Shown here piece by piece: positions 16,924 through 25,780 of a stretch of 64,000 nucleotides of DNA. The notes under the pieces are model-generated. The model saw nothing but the letters and a program-made list of their open reading frames with translations, did not search any database and was not told where the DNA came from. The stretch spans positions 228,001 to 292,000 of the forward strand of contig NZ_CP042593.1 of assembly GCF_007995155.1 (NCBI RefSeq), in the 5' to 3' direction. The DNA comes from Cytobacillus dafuensis (GTDB lineage: Bacteria; Bacillota; Bacilli; Bacillales; Cytobacillaceae). Every line of letters starts with the position of its first letter. The first letter of the stretch is position 1. The translations under genes and the position numbers were made by a program.

Positions 16924-18631
16924 ATTTTTTAAGGATCATGTTCAAAATAAATTATCCTTATGGATTGTTGGAATTATTCTCGCTTGGTTCATAATTGCTT
17001 TTCTCATCGTTCCAAATGTAAATATTCTCTATACGACCTTTTTTGCTGATGGTGCCTTTTCATTAGAACCCTTTCAAAAATTATTATCATCGGAAAGAGC
17101 GATGAAAAGTTTATTAAATAGCTTTTTATTAGGGATTACATTGGTGGTCACGGTGAACATTGTCGGGGTTTTCATCGTCTTGGTTACCGATTATTTTGAC
17201 ATCAAAGGCGCAAAAGTATTAAAACTTGGTTATTTTACTACTATGATCTATGGCGGACTCATTTTAGTATTCGGATATCAATTTATATATGGAAATTCAG
17301 GATTTTTAACGAAATTCTTAGTGGGAATCTTTCCAAATATGAATCCAGATTGGTTTATTGGTTATCCGGCTGTCGTGTTTGTGATGACATTTGCCTGTAC
17401 AACCAATCATATTCTCTTTCTTTCGAATGCAATTAGAGGCATAGATTATCAAACCATTGAAGCGGCAAAAAATATGGGTGCTTCACCTTGGAAAATTCTC
17501 ACGAAAATTGTTTTTCCTATTTTAAAGCCTATACTAACGACTTTATCCGTATTGTTATTTGCCTCAGGACTTGGAGCGATGTCTGCACCGTTAATATTAG
17601 GTGGAAAAGATTATCAAACGATAAGCCCCATGATTCTCACATTTGCTAATAGTATGAGTTCAAGAGATCTTGCTGCATTATTAGCGATATTTTTAGGAAT
17701 TACACAAATTGCTTTACTTTATGTGATTACGAGATCTGAGAAAAAAGGCTTCTATATGTCTATTTCAAAAGTAAAAACGAAAATCGTGAAGCAAAAAATT
17801 ACGAATAAATTTGCCAACTTTATTGTCCACTTTTTTGCCTATGTTCTATTTATCATCTATGTGCTGCCAGTTGGAACCGTCATTCTCTTTTCCTTTACCG
17901 ATACATATAGTATCAGCACTGGAACACTATCATTGGAACATTTTACTTTAGAACATTACATGAGAATCTTAACAGACGTTTCAGCTTATAAACCATTTAT
18001 GATTAGTTTTATCTATTCAGGATTAACGGCTATCATTGTTGTGGCTGCCATGTTATTGATTGCTCGATTAATCCACAAATATAATAATAAATTAACCACT
18101 TCTTTAGAATATTTACTTCATATTCCTTGGTTAATACCCGCTATCCTCATGGCTTTAGGTTTAATTATCACTTATGATAAACCGCTGCCTATTATGGGGA
18201 ATATTGTTTTAACAGGTACTCTGATCTTGTTACTAATTGCTTATATCATTGAAAAAATCCCTTTTACGTTGAGGATTTTGAAGGCGGCTTATTATTCATT
18301 TGATAGTTCACTCGAGGATGCAGCAAAAAATTTAGGAGCAAGAACGACCTATACCTTCATTAGAGTCATATTACCGATTGTTTTACCGACGACTATGGCG
18401 ATACTTGCATTAAATTTTAATAGTCTATTAGCAGAATATGATTTAACCGTATTTTTATATCATCCGCTTTTTCAACCGTTGGGTATTGTCATTCGAAATA
18501 GCACAGATCCAACAGCGTCTGTAGATGCAAGGGCGATGAACTTCGTTTATTCCGTTATCTTAATGTGTATATCTGCTACTGTTATTTACTTCGTTTACGG
18601 TAGAGGAAGTAACAAGAAAAATATTTTATAG
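16916..18631 (+). CDS. ABC importer permease, fused two-domain (FbpB/ThiP-like)
   Basis: A 571-residue membrane protein made of two tandem BinPD-type permease domains with about twelve helices. Each half has an EAA loop: TIEAAKNMGASPWKIL in the first half and SLEDAAKNLGARTTYTF in the second. Fused permeases are typical of ferric-iron, thiamine and some phosphonate importers. The start is put at 16916 because GAGGGT lies 7 bases upstream. It is followed within 10 bases by the phosphodiesterase gene. Confidence 0.92.
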   Translation: MNKFFKDHVQNKLSLWIVGIILAWFIIAFLIVPNVNILYTTFFADGAFSLEPFQKLLSSERAMKSLLNSFLLGITLVVTVNIVGVFIVLVTDYFDIKGAKVLKLGYFTTMIYGGLILVFGYQFIYGNSGFLTKFLVGIFPNMNPDWFIGYPAVVFVMTFACTTNHILFLSNAIRGIDYQTIEAAKNMGASPWKILTKIVFPILKPILTTLSVLLFASGLGAMSAPLILGGKDYQTISPMILTFANSMSSRDLAALLAIFLGITQIALLYVITRSEKKGFYMSISKVKTKIVKQKITNKFANFIVHFFAYVLFIIYVLPVGTVILFSFTDTYSISTGTLSLEHFTLEHYMRILTDVSAYKPFMISFIYSGLTAIIVVAAMLLIARLIHKYNNKLTTSLEYLLHIPWLIPAILMALGLIITYDKPLPIMGNIVLTGTLILLLIAYIIEKIPFTLRILKAAYYSFDSSLEDAAKNLGARTTYTFIRVILPIVLPTTMAILALNFNSLLAEYDLTVFLYHPLFQPLGIVIRNSTDPTASVDARAMNFVYSVILMCISATVIYFVYGRGSNKKNIL

Positions 18632-18640
18632 AAGAGGTTA

Positions 18641-19474
18641 ATGATGAAGATAATGAAAGAAAAACTAAACAACCAACCATTTTTAATCGCTGTTCATAGA
18701 GGAAGCAGCATGGGGAATATTATAGAAAATACAATCCCTGCTTTTTATGCGGCAGTTCAATCTCATGCAGATATTTTAGAAATTGATATTATCCGTTCGA
18801 TAGACGGGGACTTTTATGTCTTCCATGATGGGAATGAAAAAAGACTTTTAGGACAAGATCATAATATTAAAACCATGTCTTCAAACGAGATTGACTCCCT
18901 CTGTTATCGAAATAATAATGGTTCTGTTGTCAGTTATAAAGTAGATAAATTGGAAAATGTATTGAATACTTTTAGGGGAGACATTCTGTTAAATATAGAT
19001 CGCTCTTGGGAATATTGGGATACACTACTTCCTTTTCTTGATCAGTTTCATATGGAAGAGCAAATTTTATTGAAATCTCCCGTTCAAAATAGCTATTTGG
19101 ATCTTTTAAATGCCCATCCTGTAAAGTATGCGTACATGCCAATAGTTATAGAGCCTGCAGAGATAGAACGAGTTGAAGCGTATGAGAATATCAATCTGAT
19201 AGGGATGGAAATTATAGCTGTCAGCCAGGAAAGTCCATTTTTCCAAAATGAAACCATTCAAATGATAAAAGAGAAGGATTTACTCATTTGGATCAATGCC
19301 ATTAAACTGGACGACGACCATTTCTTGTTTGCGGATTATGATGATGATGCTTCTATCATAAAGGGTCCGGAATGTGGATGGAAAAAGATAATTGAAAAAG
19401 GGGCAGACATGATCCAAACAGATTGGCCAAGCCTTTTAAATAACTATAGAGAAAAGATAAAGAGCACTAGATAA
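18641..19474 (+). CDS. glycerophosphodiester phosphodiesterase family protein
   Basis: A 277-residue TIM-barrel enzyme without a signal peptide. The family residues are visible: the HRG in AVHRGSSMGN, ENT shortly after, EIDI (metal-binding Glu/Asp) and FHDG (catalytic His). It would hydrolyse glycerophosphodiesters, or a related phosphodiester, to an alcohol and glycerol 3-phosphate in the cytoplasm. Its place as last gene of an importer operon implies that it acts on the imported compound. Either ATG (18641 or 18644) may be used; GAAGAGG favours the second. Confidence 0.88.
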   Translation: MMKIMKEKLNNQPFLIAVHRGSSMGNIIENTIPAFYAAVQSHADILEIDIIRSIDGDFYVFHDGNEKRLLGQDHNIKTMSSNEIDSLCYRNNNGSVVSYKVDKLENVLNTFRGDILLNIDRSWEYWDTLLPFLDQFHMEEQILLKSPVQNSYLDLLNAHPVKYAYMPIVIEPAEIERVEAYENINLIGMEIIAVSQESPFFQNETIQMIKEKDLLIWINAIKLDDDHFLFADYDDDASIIKGPECGWKKIIEKGADMIQTDWPSLLNNYREKIKSTR

Positions 19475-19497
19475 TTTCTGCTTATAAAAAGGTACAT

Positions 19498-19540
19498 GCT
19501 GCTTCAAGCTCGGAATAAACCCGTTTTGAAGCAGCTTTTT
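19498..19540 (+). terminator. terminator of the importer operon
   Basis: GCTGCTTCAA (19498-19507) pairs perfectly with TTGAAGCAGC (19526-19535), followed by TTTTT. Confidence 0.88.
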
Positions 19541-19593
19541 ATATAGAGATGAATTAATTCTAAAAAGGCAAGAATTGTTAATTTTAAGTATAG

Positions 19594-19618
19594 TTTTTAT
19601 AAAAATATTTTATAAAAA
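19594..19618 (+). promoter_or_regulatory. AT palindrome upstream of the LacI-fusion regulator gene
   Basis: Eleven bases TTTTTATAAAA, a 3-base centre, and the exact inverted copy TTTTATAAAAA. It lies about 55 bases before the regulator start. It could be an operator or simply AT-rich promoter DNA. Confidence 0.35.
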
Positions 19619-19671
19619 GCAGTATTTGATAAAATAACATTAACCTTTTTTGTTTTTGTAGGAGTGAAAAT

Positions 19672-21843
19672 ATGGTAACGATATTAGATATTGCTAAAGC
19701 AGCTGGTGTCTCGCATGGAACGGTTTCAAATGTGTTGAATGGCAAAGGAAATGTGAGTTCTAAAAAAATGGAACAAGTTCTAAAGGCTGCAGAGGAATTA
19801 GGATACAATCTCCATAATAATGCGAAATTACTCCGTTCGGGCAAAAGTCAAACCATTATTATGATTTTACCTACTCTTTCATTAAATGAGTATGCCATAT
19901 TTTATGAAAGTGCATTAAAAGAGGCGACTGCAAGAGATTACCAAGTCAAATTGTATTGTACATTTGATAACCCAATTAAAGAAAAAGAAACTATTAAAGA
20001 GATTATCAAAGAAAGACCTTCAGGAATATTATCGGTTTCTTCGTTAGAGGATGCGAATGAATACTATCATCAACTTACGATTAATAAAAGTGATATTATT
20101 TTTATCAATCGTCATCCGAAAAATGCTTTAGAATTCATTTCTTTTGATTTTAAACAAGCAGGGAAAGAAATAGCCGAGTATTTGAATCATATGGATGTAA
20201 ATTCCATTGGTGTTTTTACAGAAGAAAATAAATGTTCTAATGAAAATGCCTTTATTTCATCTTTTATGAATCGAGTAGATAATAATACAGAGATTTGCCA
20301 ATCAAATATGGCGCATGAATATGAAAATGCCTTTCAATTGATCCAAAATACGTCATTTGATGTCATCGTTACGACCAACGCAACGAAAGCAGAAATGTTA
20401 ATAAAGGCCTATCATTATGGATCAACCGAACCTTTACCTAAAATCATTGCGATTGCACCGTTAAAAAATACTTATAGTAATGAAATGCTCTATTATTTTC
20501 AGGATTATGGCTATCTTGGTGAAAGTGTAGTTAAGAAAATGATCCTTAATATTCATTTAAAAGAGAAGAGCCATTCAAAACAATATCGTAATATTGGCTT
20601 TTTAAATGCACAGAATCATTATAAAAAGTTTAATTCGAATATTCATATTTTAACGATTGAATCACCAACCACTCAAGCACTGATGAAAATTATTCCACAT
20701 TTTGAAAAAAACACGAATATACGCGTCCATTTACATATCAAAAAATATACTGAGGTTTTTGATATTATCAAAGATGATGATAAATGGAAGAAGTATGACA
20801 TTATACGTTTAGATGTTGTGGGGCTATCATGGTATGGTCAGAAAATCTATAAGAATCTACAAGGCCTGGATACTAACTTGGATCGTGCCTTAGAAGATTT
20901 GCCCTATTTTATAAAAGATTACTATGCGAATATTAATGATGTGACCTATGCTTTTCCATTTGATATCAGTATTCAAATGCTGTTTTATCGAAAGGATATT
21001 TTTGAAAATGAGATTGTGAAACGAAAATATTATGAGAAGACGAAATCTAAATTAAAGATCCCAACGAATTTTGAAACGTATACTGAAATTCTGAAGTTTT
21101 TTAATGAAAGTGATTTTGATTTAGTAAAAGAATTAAAAGGGGCATCGATGATTACTGGGAATGCTGGAACGATCGCTGCTGAATATTTACTTAGATATTA
21201 TTCTCTTAAAGGCTCTCTTGTAAATGATTCCGAAATTGAACTAGATGACAGCATTGCTATAAATGCCATGAAATTGCTATATGAAAACTATAGAAATTCT
21301 AACGTTCTGGATGCGAATTGGTGGGGAGAAGAAGTCAACCAATTTGTTGATGGGAAAACGGCAATGGTCATCGGATTTATGAATTACTTATCAGTGGCAT
21401 CTCAAAGTAATATTAAGGATTCAATTGGAATCGCAAATGTACCGGGAGATACGCCTTTATTAGGTGGAGGTATTCTCGGAATTACAAAAGATACGGATCA
21501 ATTACAAGAAAGTATAGAGTTTTTAAATTGGATTAATACCAATGAAATTTCAGAACAACTCACGTTACTAGGAGGAAATACGGCGACTTATTTTCTATCG
21601 AATAGTTCGGTCGTGCATACAATGTATCCTTGGTTAAATAAAGCAAAAAAGATGATCATGAATGGTAAACGAGAAAACACTTTTGAAAATGGACAAAGTA
21701 TCAATATAAAACAAGCAGAAGAAAGTATCGGTCAATTTATCTTACAACTATTGGACGATGAACAGCCTGATTATGATAAATATTTGAAAAAAATAAATGA
21801 AGAGCTCCGTATGAAGCAGGAAGAATTAATTACTCATAGTTAG
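19672..21843 (+). CDS. LacI-type HTH / solute-binding-protein fusion transcriptional regulator
   Basis: A 723-residue cytoplasmic protein, about twice the usual LacI length. Residues 1-60 are a LacI helix-turn-helix and hinge (TILDIAKAAGVSHGTVSNVL). Roughly 60-305 is a LacI/periplasmic-binding-like sensor core. From about 315 to the end there is a second domain resembling an extracellular solute-binding protein family 1 (ILTIESPTTQALMKIIPHF, later AFPFDISIQMLFYRKDIF and KTAMVIGFM), with no signal peptide or membrane helix. It lies just downstream of the ABC importer operon and probably senses the same ligand. Likely targets are the TTGACACGTTC sites at 14418 and 14570. Confidence 0.85.
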   Translation: MVTILDIAKAAGVSHGTVSNVLNGKGNVSSKKMEQVLKAAEELGYNLHNNAKLLRSGKSQTIIMILPTLSLNEYAIFYESALKEATARDYQVKLYCTFDNPIKEKETIKEIIKERPSGILSVSSLEDANEYYHQLTINKSDIIFINRHPKNALEFISFDFKQAGKEIAEYLNHMDVNSIGVFTEENKCSNENAFISSFMNRVDNNTEICQSNMAHEYENAFQLIQNTSFDVIVTTNATKAEMLIKAYHYGSTEPLPKIIAIAPLKNTYSNEMLYYFQDYGYLGESVVKKMILNIHLKEKSHSKQYRNIGFLNAQNHYKKFNSNIHILTIESPTTQALMKIIPHFEKNTNIRVHLHIKKYTEVFDIIKDDDKWKKYDIIRLDVVGLSWYGQKIYKNLQGLDTNLDRALEDLPYFIKDYYANINDVTYAFPFDISIQMLFYRKDIFENEIVKRKYYEKTKSKLKIPTNFETYTEILKFFNESDFDLVKELKGASMITGNAGTIAAEYLLRYYSLKGSLVNDSEIELDDSIAINAMKLLYENYRNSNVLDANWWGEEVNQFVDGKTAMVIGFMNYLSVASQSNIKDSIGIANVPGDTPLLGGGILGITKDTDQLQESIEFLNWINTNEISEQLTLLGGNTATYFLSNSSVVHTMYPWLNKAKKMIMNGKRENTFENGQSINIKQAEESIGQFILQLLDDEQPDYDKYLKKINEELRMKQEELITHS

Positions 21844-21853
21844 TTGTAAAAGC

Positions 21854-21897
21854 AGGTTGCCCTAAAAGTATTTGCTCTTGGGGCAACTTATTTTTTT
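21854..21897 (+). terminator. terminator after the fusion regulator gene
   Basis: AGGTTGCCC near 21854 pairs with GGGGCAACTT at 21880-21889 (one G-U pair), followed by an A and seven Ts. Confidence 0.75.
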
Positions 21898-22004
21898 ATC
21901 TTAACTTGGATGTAGGTGCTTTTGTCTTATGATGTCGATAATTCTTTAAAATTCAATTTTTTGTCCGATAAAAGGATATAGGGTTTAATCTAGGAGGACG
22001 ATTA

Positions 22005-22400
22005 GTGAATATTAATGAAGTCATCAGCAAATTAAATGAAAGTATAGATGAGCTTGACTTAGTATCCTCAAGAAGATACATCGAGCAAAATATGGACATA
22101 TTAAATAATAATAAAAATCTACTAAAAAGTAATGCCAGAGTACTATTAGACTTTTTTACAAATAGTTTAGAGGCAGGAGTAAAACCCCTTAATAGACAGG
22201 AATTAAGTACAATTCATTCAATTAATACTTATGCATCTCGCTTTGATTTACGGGGTTTAAAGGTTTTTATTAAAGGAAAAGAAAACCTGCTTTTAAGAGC
22301 AGATGCTATACAATACTTAAATGCAGACGCTAAGATTATTTTAGAAGGAATGGGAGCAATTGAGAAAAGTGGCCAATCCGTTCCTGTTCCTAAAGTGTAA
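22005..22400 (+). CDS. hypothetical protein, 131 aa
   Basis: A GTG-started, soluble, mostly helical protein with AGGAGG about 11 bases upstream. No signal peptide, membrane segment or catalytic motif is seen, and no family is recognised. The C-terminal half (from about residue 85) reads like beta strands and ends in a Ser/Pro/Val-rich tail. It is followed by a strong terminator at 22468-22519, so it is a single-gene unit. Confidence 0.7.
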   Translation: MNINEVISKLNESIDELDLVSSRRYIEQNMDILNNNKNLLKSNARVLLDFFTNSLEAGVKPLNRQELSTIHSINTYASRFDLRGLKVFIKGKENLLLRADAIQYLNADAKIILEGMGAIEKSGQSVPVPKV

Positions 22401-22467
22401 TACTTAATTTTTTTAGTGAAAAGAAATTGCTTTGAATGACTAGCTTGATCATTAAGCTTACGAAATG

Positions 22468-22519
22468 AAAAACAAATAACCTGCTCCCTGTATTTTGGGG
22501 TGGCAGGTTATTTGTTTTT
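22468..22519 (+). terminator. strong terminator
   Basis: AAAAACAAATAACCTGC (22468-22484) pairs perfectly with GCAGGTTATTTGTTTTT (22503-22519). Confidence 0.92.
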
Positions 22520-22619
22520 TATTGGTCGGAGTAATTTAAGAATTTCTTAAGAATCGATTAAGAAATAAGTGAGTTTTAGGAACTAGAATAAACTTATCTT
22601 AACAGTGAGGGGAGAAGAA

Positions 22620-23330
22620 ATGATAAAACTTATTAAATTGGAATTGAGAAGTAACAGCATCAGCACCTATGTAGTTGCCAGCATGATGATTGCTATAGTC
22701 ATGTTAGGTTTCCTTTATCTTTTTGCCTATGCGCCAAAGCTGGATCCAAACGATAAAGATTTAGAGTTTTTTTTGGGCTATAGCAATCTTATTCCTTTGT
22801 TTGGGGTATTAAATATGACGGTTTTTTGCGTATTATCGGCTGTTATGTATTCTAAATTTATTATCGAGGATTATTCCGGAAATAGACCGATTTTACTTTT
22901 TTTATATCCGGTAAGCAGAAAAAAGATCTTATTTTCAAAATTAAGTGTTGTCGGTCTGTATACGATTTTTTCAATGATTATCAGCAATCTTATTATTTTC
23001 TTGATATTTGGTATAACAGAAAAATTTATGCATCTTGTAAGTGGGGACTTTACTGTTTCTATCATGCTGCAAGCTATAAAGATTACAGTCGTCTTGGCCT
23101 TTACAGCCGCCTGTATAGGAATAATTGCAACGGGCATCGGATTTATTAAGAAATCAGTTCCCACTACCATTATTTCCGCTGTTCTTTTGGCTTCGTCAAT
23201 ATGCAATATTGTGGTAAGTACAGCTTCAAATATGACGGTTATTTATATAGTCTGCTTAATTATAATGTTTATCGGAATACTCTTTTCGATCAATCTGAAA
23301 AACAAAGTAAATCTTATGGAGGTAGAGTAA
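22620..23330 (+). CDS. ABC-2 type transporter permease subunit, ATPase not adjacent
   Basis: A 236-residue membrane protein with six helices, resembling the permease subunits of bacitracin/lantibiotic-type ABC-2 exporters: an N-terminal cytoplasmic helix LIKLELRSN, then paired helices. The start at 22620 (GAGGGGAG upstream) is preferred to GTG at 22605. The ATPase gene that normally precedes it is missing; the gene before is unrelated and ends in a terminator. The 74-residue membrane protein gene follows directly. Confidence 0.75.
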   Translation: MIKLIKLELRSNSISTYVVASMMIAIVMLGFLYLFAYAPKLDPNDKDLEFFLGYSNLIPLFGVLNMTVFCVLSAVMYSKFIIEDYSGNRPILLFLYPVSRKKILFSKLSVVGLYTIFSMIISNLIIFLIFGITEKFMHLVSGDFTVSIMLQAIKITVVLAFTAACIGIIATGIGFIKKSVPTTIISAVLLASSICNIVVSTASNMTVIYIVCLIIMFIGILFSINLKNKVNLMEVE

Positions 23331-23555
23331 ATGGAACAAAGAATTGAAAATGCTATTGATCATGCATTTGAAAGCATTTCACCGCAACTTAACTTTATTA
23401 ATGTTGGTTTCGGTATTGTGCTTGTTATATTAGGGATTGTCCTCTATTACTCTGGCAAGCGTACGAAAGGAAAAAGTGGTAAAACAAATGCTGGTTTAAT
23501 TTGTGCGGCAATTGGTATCTTCGGTGTTGTGAATGGAATTATCCGAATGTTCTAA
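23331..23555 (+). CDS. small membrane protein, 74 aa
   Basis: The start follows the permease stop with no gap, so the pair is co-translated. It has a polar N-terminus (about 22 residues), a hydrophobic helix at about 25-42, a basic loop KRTKGKSGKT, and a second helix at about 51-70. No family is recognised. It may be an accessory subunit of the ABC-2-like permease. Confidence 0.75.
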   Translation: MEQRIENAIDHAFESISPQLNFINVGFGIVLVILGIVLYYSGKRTKGKSGKTNAGLICAAIGIFGVVNGIIRMF

Positions 23556-23646
23556 AGTAAAATATTTAACCTAATGGTAAGAAATAGATCGAACTAATAA
23601 GGTGTTTATATTCACTATGGAAAGCATAAAGGAGGTACTACTTTAA

Positions 23647-23763
23647 TTGGAATATCTCTTTTTAAAGTTCATTATCATAATTACTTTTAAATTTTTTATA
23701 TGGTTGTTACTTCTCATGGATACCGTGCATTTACTACTTAAGAAAATAATCAATCTTTTTTAA
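23647..23763 (+). CDS. possible 38-aa hydrophobic peptide
   Basis: A TTG-started short frame with GGAGG 11 bases upstream encodes an almost wholly hydrophobic first half (FLKFIIIITFKFFIWLLLL) and a basic end. Small hydrophobic peptides are common next to export genes, but the spacing is long and nothing else supports it. Confidence 0.3.
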   Translation: MEYLFLKFIIIITFKFFIWLLLLMDTVHLLLKKIINLF

Positions 23764-23769
23764 AAAAAG

Positions 23770-23804
23770 AAAGCCGATACCCAAATAATGGGTGTTGGCT
23801 TTTC
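23770..23804 (+). terminator. weak terminator-like hairpin
   Basis: AAGCCGATACCC and GGGTGTTGGCTT form a 12-bp stem with two G-U pairs, followed by TTTT. Confidence 0.5.
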
Positions 23805-23893
23805 CGAATAAGGGGGAAATTTTTTATATAAAAAGAAGGGAACATCCGTATTTAGGTAGAATGAAATACTTGAATAAAAGGAGGATGATCTCG

Positions 23894-24412
23894 TTGGAAA
23901 GAAGAGCTTTACTGGTATCCCCATTATCAAATTGCCATGCTGAAATTGGCCGCTGGCTATGGTGTTTAGAAGATGTTCGCCGAACCCTTATAACAAAATT
24001 GACTGGAATCAGCCAAAGTATACTCGACACAAAAATGGGTGAAAGGCAAACAATTGGCTCACTGTTATATCATATTGCATTAATCGAGGCAGATTGGTTA
24101 TACGAAGAAATCCTTTGTTCTGAATGGGATCCGGAAATACGTTCACTTTTTCCATTAGAAGACCGTCCAGAAGACGGCTCTTTGACTCATTTTGAGGGAC
24201 AAAGCTTAGAAGAACATTTTTACCGCCTTAATAAGGTACGCGAAGTATTTCTTTCCCACACTAGTTCAATGGACCTAACGGATTGGCGTAAACCGAGGGT
24301 ACTTGAACATTATGACGTTACACCTGAATGGGTTGTTTACCATTTAATTGAGCATGAATCACATCATCGAGGTCAGATTTTCCAATTGCTTAGGGAATTA
24401 TTGAATGATTAA
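23894..24412 (+). CDS. DinB family protein
   Basis: A 172-residue four-helix-bundle protein of the DinB/YfiT superfamily. The metal-binding histidines are in SLLYHIALIEADW and in the last helix, ESHHRGQIFQLL. The start is TTG at 23894, 9 bases after GGAGG; the longer frame would place the ribosome site inside the gene. DinB proteins of Bacilli are often thiol-dependent transferases (bacillithiol), but the substrate of this one is unknown. It is the first of three adjacent DinB-fold genes. Confidence 0.88.
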   Translation: MERRALLVSPLSNCHAEIGRWLWCLEDVRRTLITKLTGISQSILDTKMGERQTIGSLLYHIALIEADWLYEEILCSEWDPEIRSLFPLEDRPEDGSLTHFEGQSLEEHFYRLNKVREVFLSHTSSMDLTDWRKPRVLEHYDVTPEWVVYHLIEHESHHRGQIFQLLRELLND

Positions 24413-24451
24413 GAGAAATTTGTTCTTTTAAAGACAGGGTGGGACAAGCAA

Positions 24452-24955
24452 ATGGAAAATAACCGCGCTAAGAAAATGTACGATTACCACGTTTGGGCTA
24501 ACCAAAAAGTGTTCGAGCATTTAAAGCAATTACCTGATAGGATTTATAACAAGACGGTTAATAGTGTTTTCTCATCGATCTCAGATGTTATGATTCACCT
24601 ATATGCCACAGACATTACCTGGTTGGAGACGATGAAGGGAAGTAGCTACCATGATACTGTTCGAGAAGTTCAGCGTCGAAAGCTAGAAGCATCAGGAGCG
24701 TCGTTAGATGAACTTGAAGCGATCTATCATTCTCTTTCAGAGGAATACTACCGTTTTTTTGTAGAGCAGCAGGATCCAGAACGAATCATCATTACTGAGC
24801 ACCCTCAATATGGTCGCAGTGAGTTCGTACTTGCCGATCTTATTCACCATGTAGTAAATCATGGAACCTATCATCGTGGAAATGTGACAGCGATGCTGCA
24901 TCAACAAGGTGAAAGAGGCGTACCTACGGATTATGTATATTTTCTTTTTAAATGA
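24452..24955 (+). CDS. DinB family protein
   Basis: A 167-residue DinB-fold protein. The metal ligands are expected in VMIHLYATDITWL and NHGTYHRGNVTAML, the latter being the classical HxxxHR last-helix motif. The N-terminal MYDYHVWANQKVFEHL is also typical. It lies 39 bases after the previous DinB gene and 28 before the next. The three differ strongly, so they are not a recent duplication. Confidence 0.9.
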   Translation: MENNRAKKMYDYHVWANQKVFEHLKQLPDRIYNKTVNSVFSSISDVMIHLYATDITWLETMKGSSYHDTVREVQRRKLEASGASLDELEAIYHSLSEEYYRFFVEQQDPERIIITEHPQYGRSEFVLADLIHHVVNHGTYHRGNVTAMLHQQGERGVPTDYVYFLFK

Positions 24956-24983
24956 TAGCACTATTTAGAATTGAGGGATATAT

Positions 24984-25493
24984 ATGGTAAATGATAGATA
25001 TCCAATCGGTGAATTTATATGTGAAGAGAATATTTCTAAGGACCAAGTATTAAAGTGGATGGAAGAAATACGATTGCTTCCAAGTCAGTTATCAGAAAAA
25101 GTATGTCATTTAAGTGAAGAAGAATTAAGTCAGCCATATCGAGAAAATGGATGGACGATTCGTCAGGTGGTTCATCACATTGCAGATAGCCATACAAATG
25201 GTTATATTCGATTCAAATTGGCATTAACGGAAGATACACCTGCCATTAAGCCATACAATCAAGACGAATGGGCCAAGCTGCCAGATTCTAATATGCCGAT
25301 TTCTATTTCACTTAAAATCATCGATAGTTTGCATGAGCGATGGACTTATTTACTTCAAAGCTTAACAGATGAGCAATTGAAAAGAGCATTTCATCATCCT
25401 GACTCTGGGTTAGTTACACTTGCAAAGAGTATTGGCATTTATGCATGGCATGGCAAACACCACCTGGCACATATTAGAAATGCTTTGAACTAG
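24984..25493 (+). CDS. YfiT-type metal-dependent hydrolase / bacillithiol transferase
   Basis: A 169-residue protein of the YfiT/BstA branch of the DinB superfamily. It has the YPIGEF N-terminus, WTIRQVVHHIADSHTNGYIRFK with metal-binding His, and the C-terminal YAWHGKHHLAHI. BstA of related species conjugates bacillithiol to electrophiles. It ends the DinB run; a perfect terminator follows at 25601. Confidence 0.9.
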   Translation: MVNDRYPIGEFICEENISKDQVLKWMEEIRLLPSQLSEKVCHLSEEELSQPYRENGWTIRQVVHHIADSHTNGYIRFKLALTEDTPAIKPYNQDEWAKLPDSNMPISISLKIIDSLHERWTYLLQSLTDEQLKRAFHHPDSGLVTLAKSIGIYAWHGKHHLAHIRNALN

Positions 25494-25600
25494 TTATTTT
25501 TGGTTTGATCAAAATTTTTTATATAAATATAAAAATATTAAAGTAGAATCCATTTTGATCAATCTTTTTATCAAGACCTAAATTAAAAAAATAGATAAAT

Positions 25601-25646
25601 GAAAGGACATTACATATTTTATATGACTAATATGTAATGTCCTTTC
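25601..25646 (+). terminator. strong terminator after the DinB genes
   Basis: GAAAGGACATTACATATT (25601-25618) pairs perfectly over 18 bases with 25629-25646. The rest of the gap to 25781 shows no gene. Confidence 0.9.
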
Positions 25647-25780
25647 TTATTCCGTAATTGCTCCCTTTAATGGAATAACTAAAATAGGGTCTTATTCAAA
25701 AAAACACTTATGCTTCTTCAACTGACGCACCCGATCGTATAAGTGTAATACTTCACAATTTCCTCCAGAGGGTCCCCCTG

